A stretch of 7,740 bases of DNA from positions 1-7,740 of the forward strand of contig JAGYIH010000036.1 of assembly GCA_018402615.1 (NCBI GenBank). Reading direction: 5' to 3'. Position numbers and translations under genes: made by a program. The stretch is from Aquiluna sp. (lineage in GTDB: Bacteria; Actinomycetota; Actinomycetes; Actinomycetales; Microbacteriaceae). Positions 1-7,598 of the stretch are shown in pieces. The notes below the pieces were generated by a model that saw nothing but the letters and a program-made list of their open reading frames with translations, had not been told where the DNA came from and searched no databases. Each line of letters begins with the position of its first letter. Position 1 is the first letter of the stretch.

Positions 1-27
1 GTGTGGGTTCGAGTCCCACTCTCGGTA
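1..27 (+). tRNA. 3' end of a tRNA (partial, possibly tRNA-Leu)
   Basis: The window opens inside a tRNA gene. The T arm is complete: stem GTGGG (3-7), loop TTCGAGT (8-14), stem CCCAC (15-19). It is followed by a 7-nt acceptor strand TCTCGGT (20-26) and an A at the discriminator position (27). The 3' CCA is not encoded, since CAA follows, so it would have to be added by nucleotidyltransferase. The anticodon lies outside the window, so the identity cannot be read. The A discriminator, and the GT before the T stem, which could be the end of a long variable arm, suggest a class II tRNA such as Leu, but this is a guess. It converges on pyk, with the shared terminator between them. Confidence 0.78.
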
Positions 28-28
28 C

Positions 29-67
29 AAAAAATGCAGGCGATGGGACCCCCACCGCCTGTATTTT
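29..67. terminator. bidirectional rho-independent terminator between tRNA and pyk
   Basis: CAGGCG (37-42) pairs with CGCCTG (56-61). Inside it, TGGG (44-47) pairs with CCCA (51-54) around a 3-nt loop, with one A-C mismatch (43/55) between the two stems. The helix can extend outward through a G-T pair (36/62), T35-A63 and AAAA (31-34) with TTTT (64-67). Read on the minus strand, the GC-rich stem is followed by six T residues (complement of 29-34), a canonical terminator for the gltB-gltD-pyk transcript. Read on the plus strand, it is followed by TATTTTCATTT, which is less perfect but adequate for ending the tRNA transcript. It fills most of the 50-nt gap between the convergent genes. Confidence 0.85.
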
Positions 68-77
68 CATTTAGTTC

Positions 78-1520
78 CTAGTTGGCGTAGCCGGGGGCTG
101 CCATGTGAACAGCGTCGCCCACCCGGTGAACTCGAAGTGCGTTGGTCGAACCTGGAATACCCGGAGGGGAACCGGCCACAATGACAACTTCATCACCCAC
201 GCGACAACGTCCCGAGGAGAGCATGATCTCATCAACCTGCTTGACCATGTCATCGGTGTGCTTGACCTTTTCCACCATAAATGTGGTTGCACCCCACACC
301 AGGGAAATCCTTCGCATTACCTCAAGATTGGGGGTGAATGCCAAAACCGGAACTCGGGAGCGCAATCGAGAGACTCGACGTAGCGTGTCTCCAGACTCGG
401 TGAAAACGCACACGTACTTGGACCCAAGCAGCTCGGCAATCTCCATGGCGGCCCTCACAACAGCCCCAGAGTGGGTGTGAGGTTTGGTTCCAAGCGCTGG
501 AATGCGCTCTAAACCATTCTCCTCGGTCGATTCAATTATTTTGGCCATGGTCTTTACGGTTTCGATTGGGTATTCACCAACGGAAGTTTCACCCGAGAGC
601 ATTAGTGCGTCTGCACCGTCTAGCACTGCGTTTGCCACATCTGAGGTTTCGGCGCGCGTTGGGCGGGAAGCGGTGATCATGCTTTCAAGCATTTGGGTTG
701 CAACGATTACGGGCTTGGCCCAGCGCCTAGCAAGCTCGACGGCTCGCTTTTGGACCAGTGGAACCTGTTCCAGCGGCAGCTCGACACCTAGATCGCCACG
801 GGCCACCATCACGCCATCGAACGCATCGATGATTTCCTCAAGGGCGGCTACCGCCTGTGGTTTCTCAATCTTGGCGATAACGGGAATGAACTTCCCCTCT
901 TGCGCCATGATCTCGTGAACCCGGACGATGTCCTTTGCGTTTCTGACAAAACTGAGCGCAATCATGTCCGCACCAAGCTTGAGCGCCCAGCGCAGATCAT
1001 CCTCATCTTTTTCGCTAAGTGCGGGCACGTTCACAGCGACTCCGGGGAGGTTAATTCCCTTATTGTTCGAGCACATTCCACCGTAGACCACCTCAGTTAC
1101 TACCGAGGTGGCGGTCACGCTAAGCGCTCGCAGTTCCAGGCGACCATCGTCAATCAGCAGCATGTCACCTGGCTTGACATCGCCGGGCAGGCCCTTATAG
1201 GTGGTCGAGCAAGTGCTTTGGTCACCCAGGATGTCATCGGTGGTTATGGTGAACTTTGCACCCACCACAAGTTCAATTTTGTCGTCCTTGAATTTCCCAA
1301 GTCGGATTTTGGGACCCTGCAGGTCCACCAGTACTCCAACCGCTCTGCCGACCTCTTCCGACGCCTTGCGAATGGTCTTGAAGACTGACTCGTGAACTTC
1401 GTGGCTGCCGTGGCTGAGATTTAGCCTCGCTACGTCAACACCTGCCTCGATGACTTCTTTGGTCTTTTCGTAATCTGCCAGGGCAGGACCGAAAGTTGCG
1501 ACTATCTTTGCGCGTCTCAT
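78..1520 (-). CDS. pyk: pyruvate kinase
   Basis: Cytosolic glycolytic enzyme that converts phosphoenolpyruvate and ADP to pyruvate and ATP. The 480-residue product has the typical single-polypeptide length and lacks the extra C-terminal PEP-utilising domain found in some Bacillus enzymes. Visible motifs are: N-terminal KIVATFGPA (5-13); ARLNLSHG (31-38), holding the substrate-binding Arg32 and the potassium-site Asn34 and Ser36; DLQGPKIR (66-73); the signature IAKIEKPQAV (215-224), with catalytic Lys217 and metal ligand Glu219; RGDLGVE (241-247), with metal ligand Asp243; and TQMLESM (275-281). The B domain spans roughly 70-165. The C-terminal domain (about 350-475) carries the FTESGDTLRRVSRLR region (373-387) typical of the allosteric domain. 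The ATG is secure because an in-frame TAA lies three codons upstream and MRRAKIV matches the usual N-terminus. The Shine-Dalgarno is poor: AAGG lies 13 nt from the ATG. The gene begins 22 nt after gltD and is probably in the same operon. Confidence 0.97.
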   Translation of the reverse strand: MRRAKIVATFGPALADYEKTKEVIEAGVDVARLNLSHGSHEVHESVFKTIRKASEEVGRAVGVLVDLQGPKIRLGKFKDDKIELVVGAKFTITTDDILGDQSTCSTTYKGLPGDVKPGDMLLIDDGRLELRALSVTATSVVTEVVYGGMCSNNKGINLPGVAVNVPALSEKDEDDLRWALKLGADMIALSFVRNAKDIVRVHEIMAQEGKFIPVIAKIEKPQAVAALEEIIDAFDGVMVARGDLGVELPLEQVPLVQKRAVELARRWAKPVIVATQMLESMITASRPTRAETSDVANAVLDGADALMLSGETSVGEYPIETVKTMAKIIESTEENGLERIPALGTKPHTHSGAVVRAAMEIAELLGSKYVCVFTESGDTLRRVSRLRSRVPVLAFTPNLEVMRRISLVWGATTFMVEKVKHTDDMVKQVDEIMLSSGRCRVGDEVVIVAGSPPGIPGSTNALRVHRVGDAVHMAAPGYAN

Positions 1521-1557
1521 GAGCGGTTAGTTACCTTTTTCTTTAGCTGTAAACCGC
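1521..1557 (-). promoter_or_regulatory. gltD-pyk junction: hairpin over a weak pyk ribosome-binding site
   Basis: On the sense (minus) strand, the last sense codons of gltD provide GCGGTT-TAC. The pyk leader provides GTA-ACT-AACCGC, which ends 2 nt before the pyk ATG. The six outer base pairs (1523-1528 with 1552-1557) and three inner pairs (1532-1534 with 1549-1551) are separated by a 3-nt bulge. The loop holds the gltD stop TAA and the purine-rich AAAGAAAAAG, the only Shine-Dalgarno-like sequence. A ribosome finishing gltD would sit on the 5' arm and open the structure. This arrangement suggests translational coupling of pyk to gltD. The base pairing is read directly; the function is inference. 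Confidence 0.5.
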
Positions 1558-3000
1558 AAGCGGCTGATCAGTTGGTTTCACAGGGAATGGCAGTTCTGTC
1601 TCGCCTTCGAGATACTCATCAATCGCCGCAGCAGCTGCCCTGCCCTCGGCGATGGCCCAAACGATTAGGCTCTGACCCCTACCCGCATCTCCGGCTACAA
1701 ATACACCGTCTTGATTCTGGTAGCGACCGTCTCTGGAAACATTAGTGCGTTTATCCAACTCGGTGCCCAATTGCGAGACTAAATCTTTAGATTCGGGCCC
1801 CGTGAAGCCCAGAGCCAAAAGAACCAGGTCCGCTGGCAAGACTCTCTCTGTCCCCGGGGTTGGAACTCTTTTACCGTCAACAAACTGGGTGTCGGCTACC
1901 CTAACGCCGGTAAGTGTTCCATTCTCCGAGACAAACTCCACAGTTGAGTGAAGATACTTGCGCTCCCCAAACTCCTCGTGGGCGCTGGCGACCTCAAAGA
2001 TGTTTGGCATCATTGGCCAAGGTTCATCGGGCGACCTGTCTTCGGGAGGCTTATTGCCGATAGCGATTGTGGTCACGCTCAGTGCCCCCTGTCGGGTTGC
2101 AGTCCCGAGGCAATCGGCACCGGTGTCTCCGCCGCCCAGAATAACCACGTGCTTACCTGTGGCCAAGATCTGATCTGACACCTCCTCGCCAGCAACAGCG
2201 CGGTTTGCCTGAGTTAGGTACTCCATGGCAAAGTACACACCCTCCGAATCTCTTCCGGAGACGTCCAGGTCACGAGGAACCACTGCTCCGGTGGCAACCA
2301 GGACAGCGTCGTAACGGAGCTTTAATTCCTCCCAGGTGATGTCTGCACCGATGTTCACGCCGGTGCGGAATCTGGTTCCCTCCGACTCCATTTGAGCAAC
2401 TCTGCGGTCGATGTGATGCTTTTCCATCTTGAAGTCCGGAATCCCGTAGCGAAGTAAGCCACCGACTCGATCGTCGCGTTCATAAACCGCAACGGTGTGT
2501 CCGACCCTGGTGAGTTGCTGAGCTGCTGCCAATCCAGCGGGACCAGAACCAACAACCGCAATTGTTTTTCCGGTGAGACGCTCTGGCACAATCGCCGTCA
2601 CAAAACCCTGGTCAAAGGCATCGTCGATAATCGAAACTTCAATTTCCTTGATGGTCACCGGCGGCTGGTTTATACCCAGTACGCACGCGCTCTCGCAAGG
2701 TGCTGGACAAAGTCGCCCAGTGAATTCGGGAAAGTTGTTGGTGGCGTGGAGCCTGTCGATCGCATCCTTTGATCTCCCAAGGTGGGTGAGGTCGTTCCAC
2801 TCCGGAATTAAGTTGCCAAGCGGGCAGCCTTGATGGCAGAACGGAATGCCACACTCCATACAGCGGCTGGCCTGCTGCTTAATGACCTCGCCGTTTCGCT
2901 CCGCATAGACCTCTTTCCAATCCTTGATGCGAACTGGAATTGGACGCCTTGGTGCGGTTTCACGATTCGTTACCTTCAGAAAACCTCTTGGGTCAGCCAT
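1543..3000 (-). CDS. gltD: glutamate synthase (NADPH), small (beta) subunit
   Basis: FAD- and NADPH-binding electron-input subunit of GOGAT. It oxidises NADPH and passes electrons through iron-sulfur clusters to GltB in the cytosol. The 485 residues match the family length. The N-terminal region carries two cysteine groups for 4Fe-4S clusters: Cys47, 50, 55, 59 (CMECGIPFCHQGC) and Cys98, 102, 106 (CPAPCESAC). The FAD dinucleotide fold follows, GSGPAGLAAA (151-160), then the NADPH-binding fold GGGDTGADC (289-297). The C-terminal FAD motif is GVFVAGDAGRGQ (432-443), with the conserved AIAEGRAAA (449-457) after it. The start ATG overlaps the end of gltB by 8 nt (ATGGCTGA) and has a good Shine-Dalgarno, GGAGG, inside the gltB coding sequence. 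Subunits that must assemble together commonly overlap in this way. Related proteins (dihydropyrimidine dehydrogenase N-terminus, NfnB-like) share the fold, but adjacency to gltB settles the assignment. Confidence 0.97.
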   Translation of the reverse strand: MADPRGFLKVTNRETAPRRPIPVRIKDWKEVYAERNGEVIKQQASRCMECGIPFCHQGCPLGNLIPEWNDLTHLGRSKDAIDRLHATNNFPEFTGRLCPAPCESACVLGINQPPVTIKEIEVSIIDDAFDQGFVTAIVPERLTGKTIAVVGSGPAGLAAAQQLTRVGHTVAVYERDDRVGGLLRYGIPDFKMEKHHIDRRVAQMESEGTRFRTGVNIGADITWEELKLRYDAVLVATGAVVPRDLDVSGRDSEGVYFAMEYLTQANRAVAGEEVSDQILATGKHVVILGGGDTGADCLGTATRQGALSVTTIAIGNKPPEDRSPDEPWPMMPNIFEVASAHEEFGERKYLHSTVEFVSENGTLTGVRVADTQFVDGKRVPTPGTERVLPADLVLLALGFTGPESKDLVSQLGTELDKRTNVSRDGRYQNQDGVFVAGDAGRGQSLIVWAIAEGRAAAAAIDEYLEGETELPFPVKPTDQPLAVYS

Positions 3001-6000
3001 TGGTTACCTCCAGAATCTGGGTCCAAACCTCATCGGAGTCTGCCTCAAAACCGGCCTCGATGGCGTTTTGCTGAATCTGCATGACCCGAGCAAAGTCGCG
3101 GGGCAGGACTCGACTGAAGTTGGCAAGCTCCTGTTCAAAGTTGTCCAGGATGTTTTTTGCCACAACTGAGCCTGTCTGGTCGTAGTGCTCTTGAATGAGC
3201 GCTCGCAGTTCAATTGCATCCTGGGCTTCCGGTGTTGAAAGCGTTATCTCGCCGCTTTGCAGCGCCTCGCGATTCACTCGAGCTTCAGAGAGCTTGTAGA
3301 CGTAGGCGATGCCACCCGACATCCCGGCGCCAAGGTTGATTCCAGTTTTACCCAGAATCACCGCTCGACCACCTGTCATGTACTCCAGAGCGTGATCCCC
3401 CACGCCCTCGACAACCGCGCTCACGCCGGAGTTTCTAACCAGGAATCGCTCACCAACAATGCCATTCAGGAAGATTTTTCCAGCCGTGGCTCCGTATCCA
3501 ATGACGTTGCCCGCGATCACATTCTCGCTTGCAATAAAGCCGGCACCGTCTGGCGGACGGACCACGATCGTGCCACCAGAGAGTCCCTTGCCGACATAGT
3601 CGTTGCAGTCCCCCACCACGGTGATTTTGATTCCACGTGGAACGAATGCACCAATCGATTGACCGGCGTGACCGGTCAGGTTCAAGGTCAAAGTGTCCGG
3701 GTGTAATCCCTGTTCGCCCCATCGTTTGGTCAGCTCGTTGCCAAGCATGGTTCCAATCGCCTGCTGGGTGTTGTTGATATCCGCAACAATCTCAAAGGGC
3801 TTACCATCCTTCAGAGCTGGAGCAGCGGTTTCAAGATATCCGTAGTCGAAGTGCTTCTCGAGTTCGTGATCCTGAGAAGTCGTGCGACGCAGGTTCATAT
3901 CGGTACCAAGGTCCTTTGAGGCAAAAATCGGAGATAGGTCAAGCCCGTCAGCCTTCCAGTGATGGATAGCGGTGTTAACATCTAGAAGCTCAACGTGACC
4001 AATCGCCTCGTCTAGGTTTCTAAAGCCAAGGTCCGCCAGGTATTCCCTTACCTCCTGGGCCAGGAACTCAAAGAAGTTCACAACGTGGTCAGCCTGACCG
4101 GTGTAGCGGGCTCTGAGTTCAGGATTCTGACTTGCAACTCCAACTGGGCAGGTGTCCAGGTGACAAGCGCGCATCAAGATACAACCTTCGACCACCAGCG
4201 GTGCAGTCGCAAAGCCATACTCCTCGGCACCGAGCAGGGCAGCAATTACGACATCCCTACCCGTTTTCATTGATCCGTCAACCTGGACCGTGATTCGGTC
4301 GCGCAGTCCATTTAGCAACAGTGTTTGCTGGGTCTCGGCTAGGCCAAGTTCCCACGGGGTTCCAGCGTGCTTTAGTGAGTTAAGTGGCGAAGCCCCAGTT
4401 CCTCCATCGTGGCCAGAAATCAAAACCACATCCGCCTTTGACTTGGCAACCCCGGCTGCAACCGTGCCAACACCAAACTGGCTTACCAGTTTCACATGCA
4501 CCCGAGCTGCGCGGTTTGCTCGCTTCAAGTCAAAAATCAGCTGCTTCAGGTCTTCAATCGAATAGATGTCGTGATGCGGTGGCGGTGAGATCAATCCCAC
4601 GCCTGGCGTGGAGTGCCGCAGGTCCGCAATCCATGGGTATACCTTCTGGGGTGGCAACTGCCCTCCCTCACCAGGCTTGGCTCCCTGTGCCATCTTGATC
4701 TGGATGTCATCCGCATGAGTGAGGTACATCGATGTGACACCAAAACGCCCCGAGGCAACCTGCTTCACGGCGGAGCGGCGCTCACGATCAAGCAGGCGGG
4801 CAACAGACTCGCCGCCCTCACCCGTGTTGCTTCGGCCTCCGATGCGGTTCATTGCGATGGCCAGAGTCTCGTGAGCCTCTGGGGAGATCGCTCCCATGCT
4901 CATGGCACCCGTTGAAAAGCGTTTGACAATCTCTGAGATCGGTTCAACCTGATCGATTGGTATCGCCGGGCGCAGGTCGTCTCGGAATTTGAACAGTCCC
5001 CGCAGAGTCATCAGTCGCTCAGCCTGGTCGTCAATTGCCTTGGTGTATTCCTTGAAGATGTCGTAGCGCTTCGCTTTTGTCGAATGCTGAAGTTTGAAGA
5101 TGGTCTCGGGGTTGAAAAGGTGCGGTGGTCCCTCGCGACGCCACTTCATCTCGCCACCAACCTCGAGGGGAATTTGGGTCCTGGAGTTGGACTGGCCCGG
5201 GAAGGCGGCCAGGTGACGCTTGGCGATCTCAACGTGAAGAATCTCAAGACCAACGCCGCCGAGCTTGGTGATTGTTCCGGTGAAGTACTTGTCAACCAGG
5301 TCTTGTGCGAGCCCGATTGCCTCAAAACACTGAGCGCCCCCGTAACTGGCGATGGTTGAAATACCCATCTTTGACATGATCTTCAGGACGCCTTTACCAA
5401 GCGCTTTAACCATGTTTTTTGAGGAACGCTCCGGAGTAATACCTTGAATCAGGCCGCGCAAAACCATGTCCTCCGCTGTTTCCAGCGCCAGATAGGGATT
5501 TATACCAGAGGCTCCGTAGCCGATGAGAACGGCCATGTGGTGAACATCTCTGGCATCCCCGCACTCAACAACGATTCCGGCTCGGCTTCTGGTGCCCTTG
5601 CGAATCAGGTGGTGGTGCATTGCGGAAATACTCAGCAGCGAAGGGATGGGAGCCATTTCCCGAGTCGAGTCTCTGTCGGAAAGAATTATGAAGGTAGCCC
5701 CTTCATCCAGGGCCTTGTCGATCTCAGCTGCCATCTCTGCAAGCCGCTCTTCGAGAGCCGATGCGCCGTTATCTACTCGATATAGACAACTGATTGCGAT
5801 TGCCTTACCAATGTTGTTACCGCGCTGGATGTTCTTGATTCTCGCGAGCTCATCATTGGTCAAGATTGGATAGTCCAGCACCAATTGCTTGGCGTGCTCT
5901 GGCGTAGCCTCGAGAAGATTCAACACCGGTCCAATGCTCGTGGTCAGCGAGGTAACAACCTCTTCCCTAATCGCATCCAGCGGAGGGTTTGTAACCTGCG

Positions 6001-7546
6001 CAAACTGCTGGGTGAAGTAGTCAAAAAGCAGTCTCGGGCGATCGGAAATTGCTGCAATCGGCGTGTCGGTACCCATCGCACCAATTGGCTCTTGACCCGC
6101 TCTGGCCATTGGCGAGATGAACTCCTTGAGGTCCTCTTCGGTGTAGCCAAAGACCCGCTGACGCCTGTTTACCGAGGCAGCTGAATATCGAACGTGCTCA
6201 CGCTCGGGCAAGTCTCGAAGGTTTATCCTGGCGGACTCTAACCATTCTCCCCAAGGCTCTAAAGCCGCGACCTCGCGCTTGATCTCCTCATCCTCGATTA
6301 TCTGACCCTTTGCGGTGTCAATCAGGAACATCTTGCCCGGCTGCAATCTGCCCTTGCGGACGATTCGATCGGCTGGGATGTGGGCAACACCAATTTCGGA
6401 TGCCAGAATCACAAAGCCGTCCTCGGTAACGACGAAGCGTCCCGGTCTCAGGCCGTTTCGGTCAAGGGTTGCACCAACCAAACTTCCATCGGTGAACACC
6501 ACCGCTGCCGGTCCATCCCAGGGCTCCATGATCATGGAGTGATACTCAAAGAAGTCGCGCAGTTTGGGATCCAGGTCGAGCTGTTTCTCCCAGGCGCCCG
6601 GAATCATCATCATCATGGCGTGCGGAAGCGACCTGCCGGAGAGCACGAGCAGCTCGAGCACCTCATCAAAACTTGCAGAATCGGATGCTCCGGCAGTAAC
6701 AATTGGTCTGATCTGGTCAAGATCCCCAAGTAGATCTGACTTCAGTAGTGACTCTCGAGCTGCCATCCAGTTCGTGTTGCCCTTCACCGTGTTGATCTCT
6801 CCGTTATGAGCAATGAAGCGGAACGGGTGAGCGAGCGGCCAGGACGGAAAGGTATTGGTTGAAAATCTAGAGTGAACCAGCGCAAGCAATGATTCAAAAC
6901 GCTCGTCAGAGAGGTCAAGGAAGAACGGTTCGAGCTGCAGAGTTGTCACCATGCCCTTGTAGACAATGGTTCGCATCGATAGCGACGGGTGATAGATCCC
7001 AATCTCGCGCTCACTTCGCTTGCGCAGCCTGAAGAGCCTGCGTTCCAGTTCTAGCCCGGAGGCCTTATCGCTTGCAGAAATAAAAACCTGCTCGATCAGT
7101 GGCATTGCAGCCCTTGCCTGCTCGCCCAAAACCTTTGGGTTCGTTGGCGGTGTCCGCCAGCCGATAACCGAGAGCTTTTCCTGTTTTGCAAGGTTACTCA
7201 GAGTCGCTTTGTCAGCCTTAGCCGTTGCAGCGTCAAGAAATACCAGTCCGGCACCATAGCTCCCTAGTTCCGGCAGCTCGAAATCCACCACTGCCCTGAA
7301 GAACTTGTCTGGCATTTGAGTGAGGATTCCGGCACCATCACCAGTTCCAGCGTCCGAGCCAACGGCTCCACGATGCTCGAGATTCCTCAGTGAGGACAAT
7401 GCCATTTCGACGATGTCGTGACCGGCGTAGCCTCTGAGCGTGGCAACCATTGCTAGGCCACAGGCGTCCTTTTCGAACTCTGGGCTATATAAACCCTGAG
7501 TTAGGGGACCCGCGTTGAAGCGCTCAAAAGGGCTTAGTACGGTCAT
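2993..7546 (-). CDS. gltB: glutamate synthase (NADPH), large (alpha) subunit
   Basis: Cytosolic ferredoxin-fold flavoenzyme of ammonium assimilation: glutamine plus 2-oxoglutarate plus reducing power from GltD gives two glutamates. From the ATG the product is 1517 residues, the usual length. The order is: a 28-residue propeptide normally removed to expose Cys29 (EKDACGLAM), the class II glutaminase nucleophile; the glutaminase domain (about 29-430) with RFSTNT (227-232) and HNGEINT (247-253); a central domain (about 470-760); the FMN synthase barrel (about 820-1180) with IGGRSNTGEGGE (902-913) and SGHDGGTGASP (1044-1054); the 3Fe-4S cysteines 1122, 1128, 1133 in the family pattern C-x5-C-x4-C; and a C-terminal GXGXG beta-helix (about 1285-1425) with repeated glycines. 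The ATG is preferred over an in-frame TTG four codons upstream (7556-7558), because the TTG lies inside the Shine-Dalgarno GGAG, which is 6 nt from the ATG. The frame is intact, with no missing key residue. Confidence 0.97.
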   Translation of the reverse strand: MTVLSPFERFNAGPLTQGLYSPEFEKDACGLAMVATLRGYAGHDIVEMALSSLRNLEHRGAVGSDAGTGDGAGILTQMPDKFFRAVVDFELPELGSYGAGLVFLDAATAKADKATLSNLAKQEKLSVIGWRTPPTNPKVLGEQARAAMPLIEQVFISASDKASGLELERRLFRLRKRSEREIGIYHPSLSMRTIVYKGMVTTLQLEPFFLDLSDERFESLLALVHSRFSTNTFPSWPLAHPFRFIAHNGEINTVKGNTNWMAARESLLKSDLLGDLDQIRPIVTAGASDSASFDEVLELLVLSGRSLPHAMMMMIPGAWEKQLDLDPKLRDFFEYHSMIMEPWDGPAAVVFTDGSLVGATLDRNGLRPGRFVVTEDGFVILASEIGVAHIPADRIVRKGRLQPGKMFLIDTAKGQIIEDEEIKREVAALEPWGEWLESARINLRDLPEREHVRYSAASVNRRQRVFGYTEEDLKEFISPMARAGQEPIGAMGTDTPIAAISDRPRLLFDYFTQQFAQVTNPPLDAIREEVVTSLTTSIGPVLNLLEATPEHAKQLVLDYPILTNDELARIKNIQRGNNIGKAIAISCLYRVDNGASALEERLAEMAAEIDKALDEGATFIILSDRDSTREMAPIPSLLSISAMHHHLIRKGTRSRAGIVVECGDARDVHHMAVLIGYGASGINPYLALETAEDMVLRGLIQGITPERSSKNMVKALGKGVLKIMSKMGISTIASYGGAQCFEAIGLAQDLVDKYFTGTITKLGGVGLEILHVEIAKRHLAAFPGQSNSRTQIPLEVGGEMKWRREGPPHLFNPETIFKLQHSTKAKRYDIFKEYTKAIDDQAERLMTLRGLFKFRDDLRPAIPIDQVEPISEIVKRFSTGAMSMGAISPEAHETLAIAMNRIGGRSNTGEGGESVARLLDRERRSAVKQVASGRFGVTSMYLTHADDIQIKMAQGAKPGEGGQLPPQKVYPWIADLRHSTPGVGLISPPPHHDIYSIEDLKQLIFDLKRANRAARVHVKLVSQFGVGTVAAGVAKSKADVVLISGHDGGTGASPLNSLKHAGTPWELGLAETQQTLLLNGLRDRITVQVDGSMKTGRDVVIAALLGAEEYGFATAPLVVEGCILMRACHLDTCPVGVASQNPELRARYTGQADHVVNFFEFLAQEVREYLADLGFRNLDEAIGHVELLDVNTAIHHWKADGLDLSPIFASKDLGTDMNLRRTTSQDHELEKHFDYGYLETAAPALKDGKPFEIVADINNTQQAIGTMLGNELTKRWGEQGLHPDTLTLNLTGHAGQSIGAFVPRGIKITVVGDCNDYVGKGLSGGTIVVRPPDGAGFIASENVIAGNVIGYGATAGKIFLNGIVGERFLVRNSGVSAVVEGVGDHALEYMTGGRAVILGKTGINLGAGMSGGIAYVYKLSEARVNREALQSGEITLSTPEAQDAIELRALIQEHYDQTGSVVAKNILDNFEQELANFSRVLPRDFARVMQIQQNAIEAGFEADSDEVWTQILEVTNG
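3007..3011 (-). promoter_or_regulatory. gltD Shine-Dalgarno inside the end of gltB
   Basis: The sense strand reads GGAGG, then the 6-nt spacer TAACCA, then the gltD ATG. The site lies wholly within the last codons of gltB. With the 8-nt overlap of the two genes, it means gltD initiation takes place under ribosomes that are finishing gltB. This supports the chosen gltD start and points to coupled synthesis of the two subunits. Confidence 0.8.
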
Positions 7547-7550
7547 GTCA

Positions 7551-7575
7551 CTCTCCAATCAATTTCACTTGAGAG
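7551..7575 (-). promoter_or_regulatory. gltB ribosome-binding site with a possible sequestering hairpin
   Basis: The sense strand reads CTCTCAA, a 10-nt loop (GTGAAATTGA), then TTGGAGAG, then TGAC and the gltB ATG. CTCTC pairs exactly with GAGAG, and AA with TT across a single unpaired G, so the Shine-Dalgarno GGAG could be hidden in a 7-bp stem. The site also decides the gltB start: an in-frame TGA directly precedes the alternative TTG, leaving only the TTG or the ATG, and the ATG alone has correctly spaced GGAG. The helix is modest. Whether it forms or regulates anything is inference. No clear -35/-10 promoter or regulator operator was seen in the whole 52-nt lgt-gltB gap (7547-7598). Confidence 0.45.
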
Positions 7576-7598
7576 GGACTTCATTGGCCCACAATTTG

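Noticed and set aside
484..918. 144-codon open frame on the plus strand opposite pyk
   Set aside because: It lies wholly antisense to strongly motif-supported pyruvate kinase coding sequence. Its serine-rich translation resembles no family and it has no convincing ribosome-binding site. It is a shadow of pyk codon use.
900..1388. 162-codon open frame on the plus strand opposite pyk
   Set aside because: Antisense to pyk. The translation has no recognisable domain, and its length is unremarkable in a GC-moderate genome opposite a well-expressed gene.
3257..3706. 149-codon open frame on the plus strand opposite the GltB C-terminal domain
   Set aside because: It mirrors the glycine-rich GXGXG region. 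The translation is low in hydrophobic-core pattern and rich in His, Asn and Arg, as expected from an antisense reading.
6601..6620. Run of ATC/ATG triplets giving four consecutive Met residues in GltB
   Set aside because: It falls in the family's Met-rich segment after SLPHA in the glutaminase domain. It is a short codon coincidence and not a repeat expansion or microsatellite of note.
7576..7598. Possible promoter (TTGTGG as -35) or the short palindrome ATTG-GCCCA-CAAT as an operator upstream of gltB
   Set aside because: No TATAAT-like hexamer lies at 16-19 nt spacing; the best candidate, TGAAAT, is 21 nt away. The palindrome has only 4-bp arms. No GlnR-type (GTnAC-n6-GAAAC) or AmtR-type site is visible.
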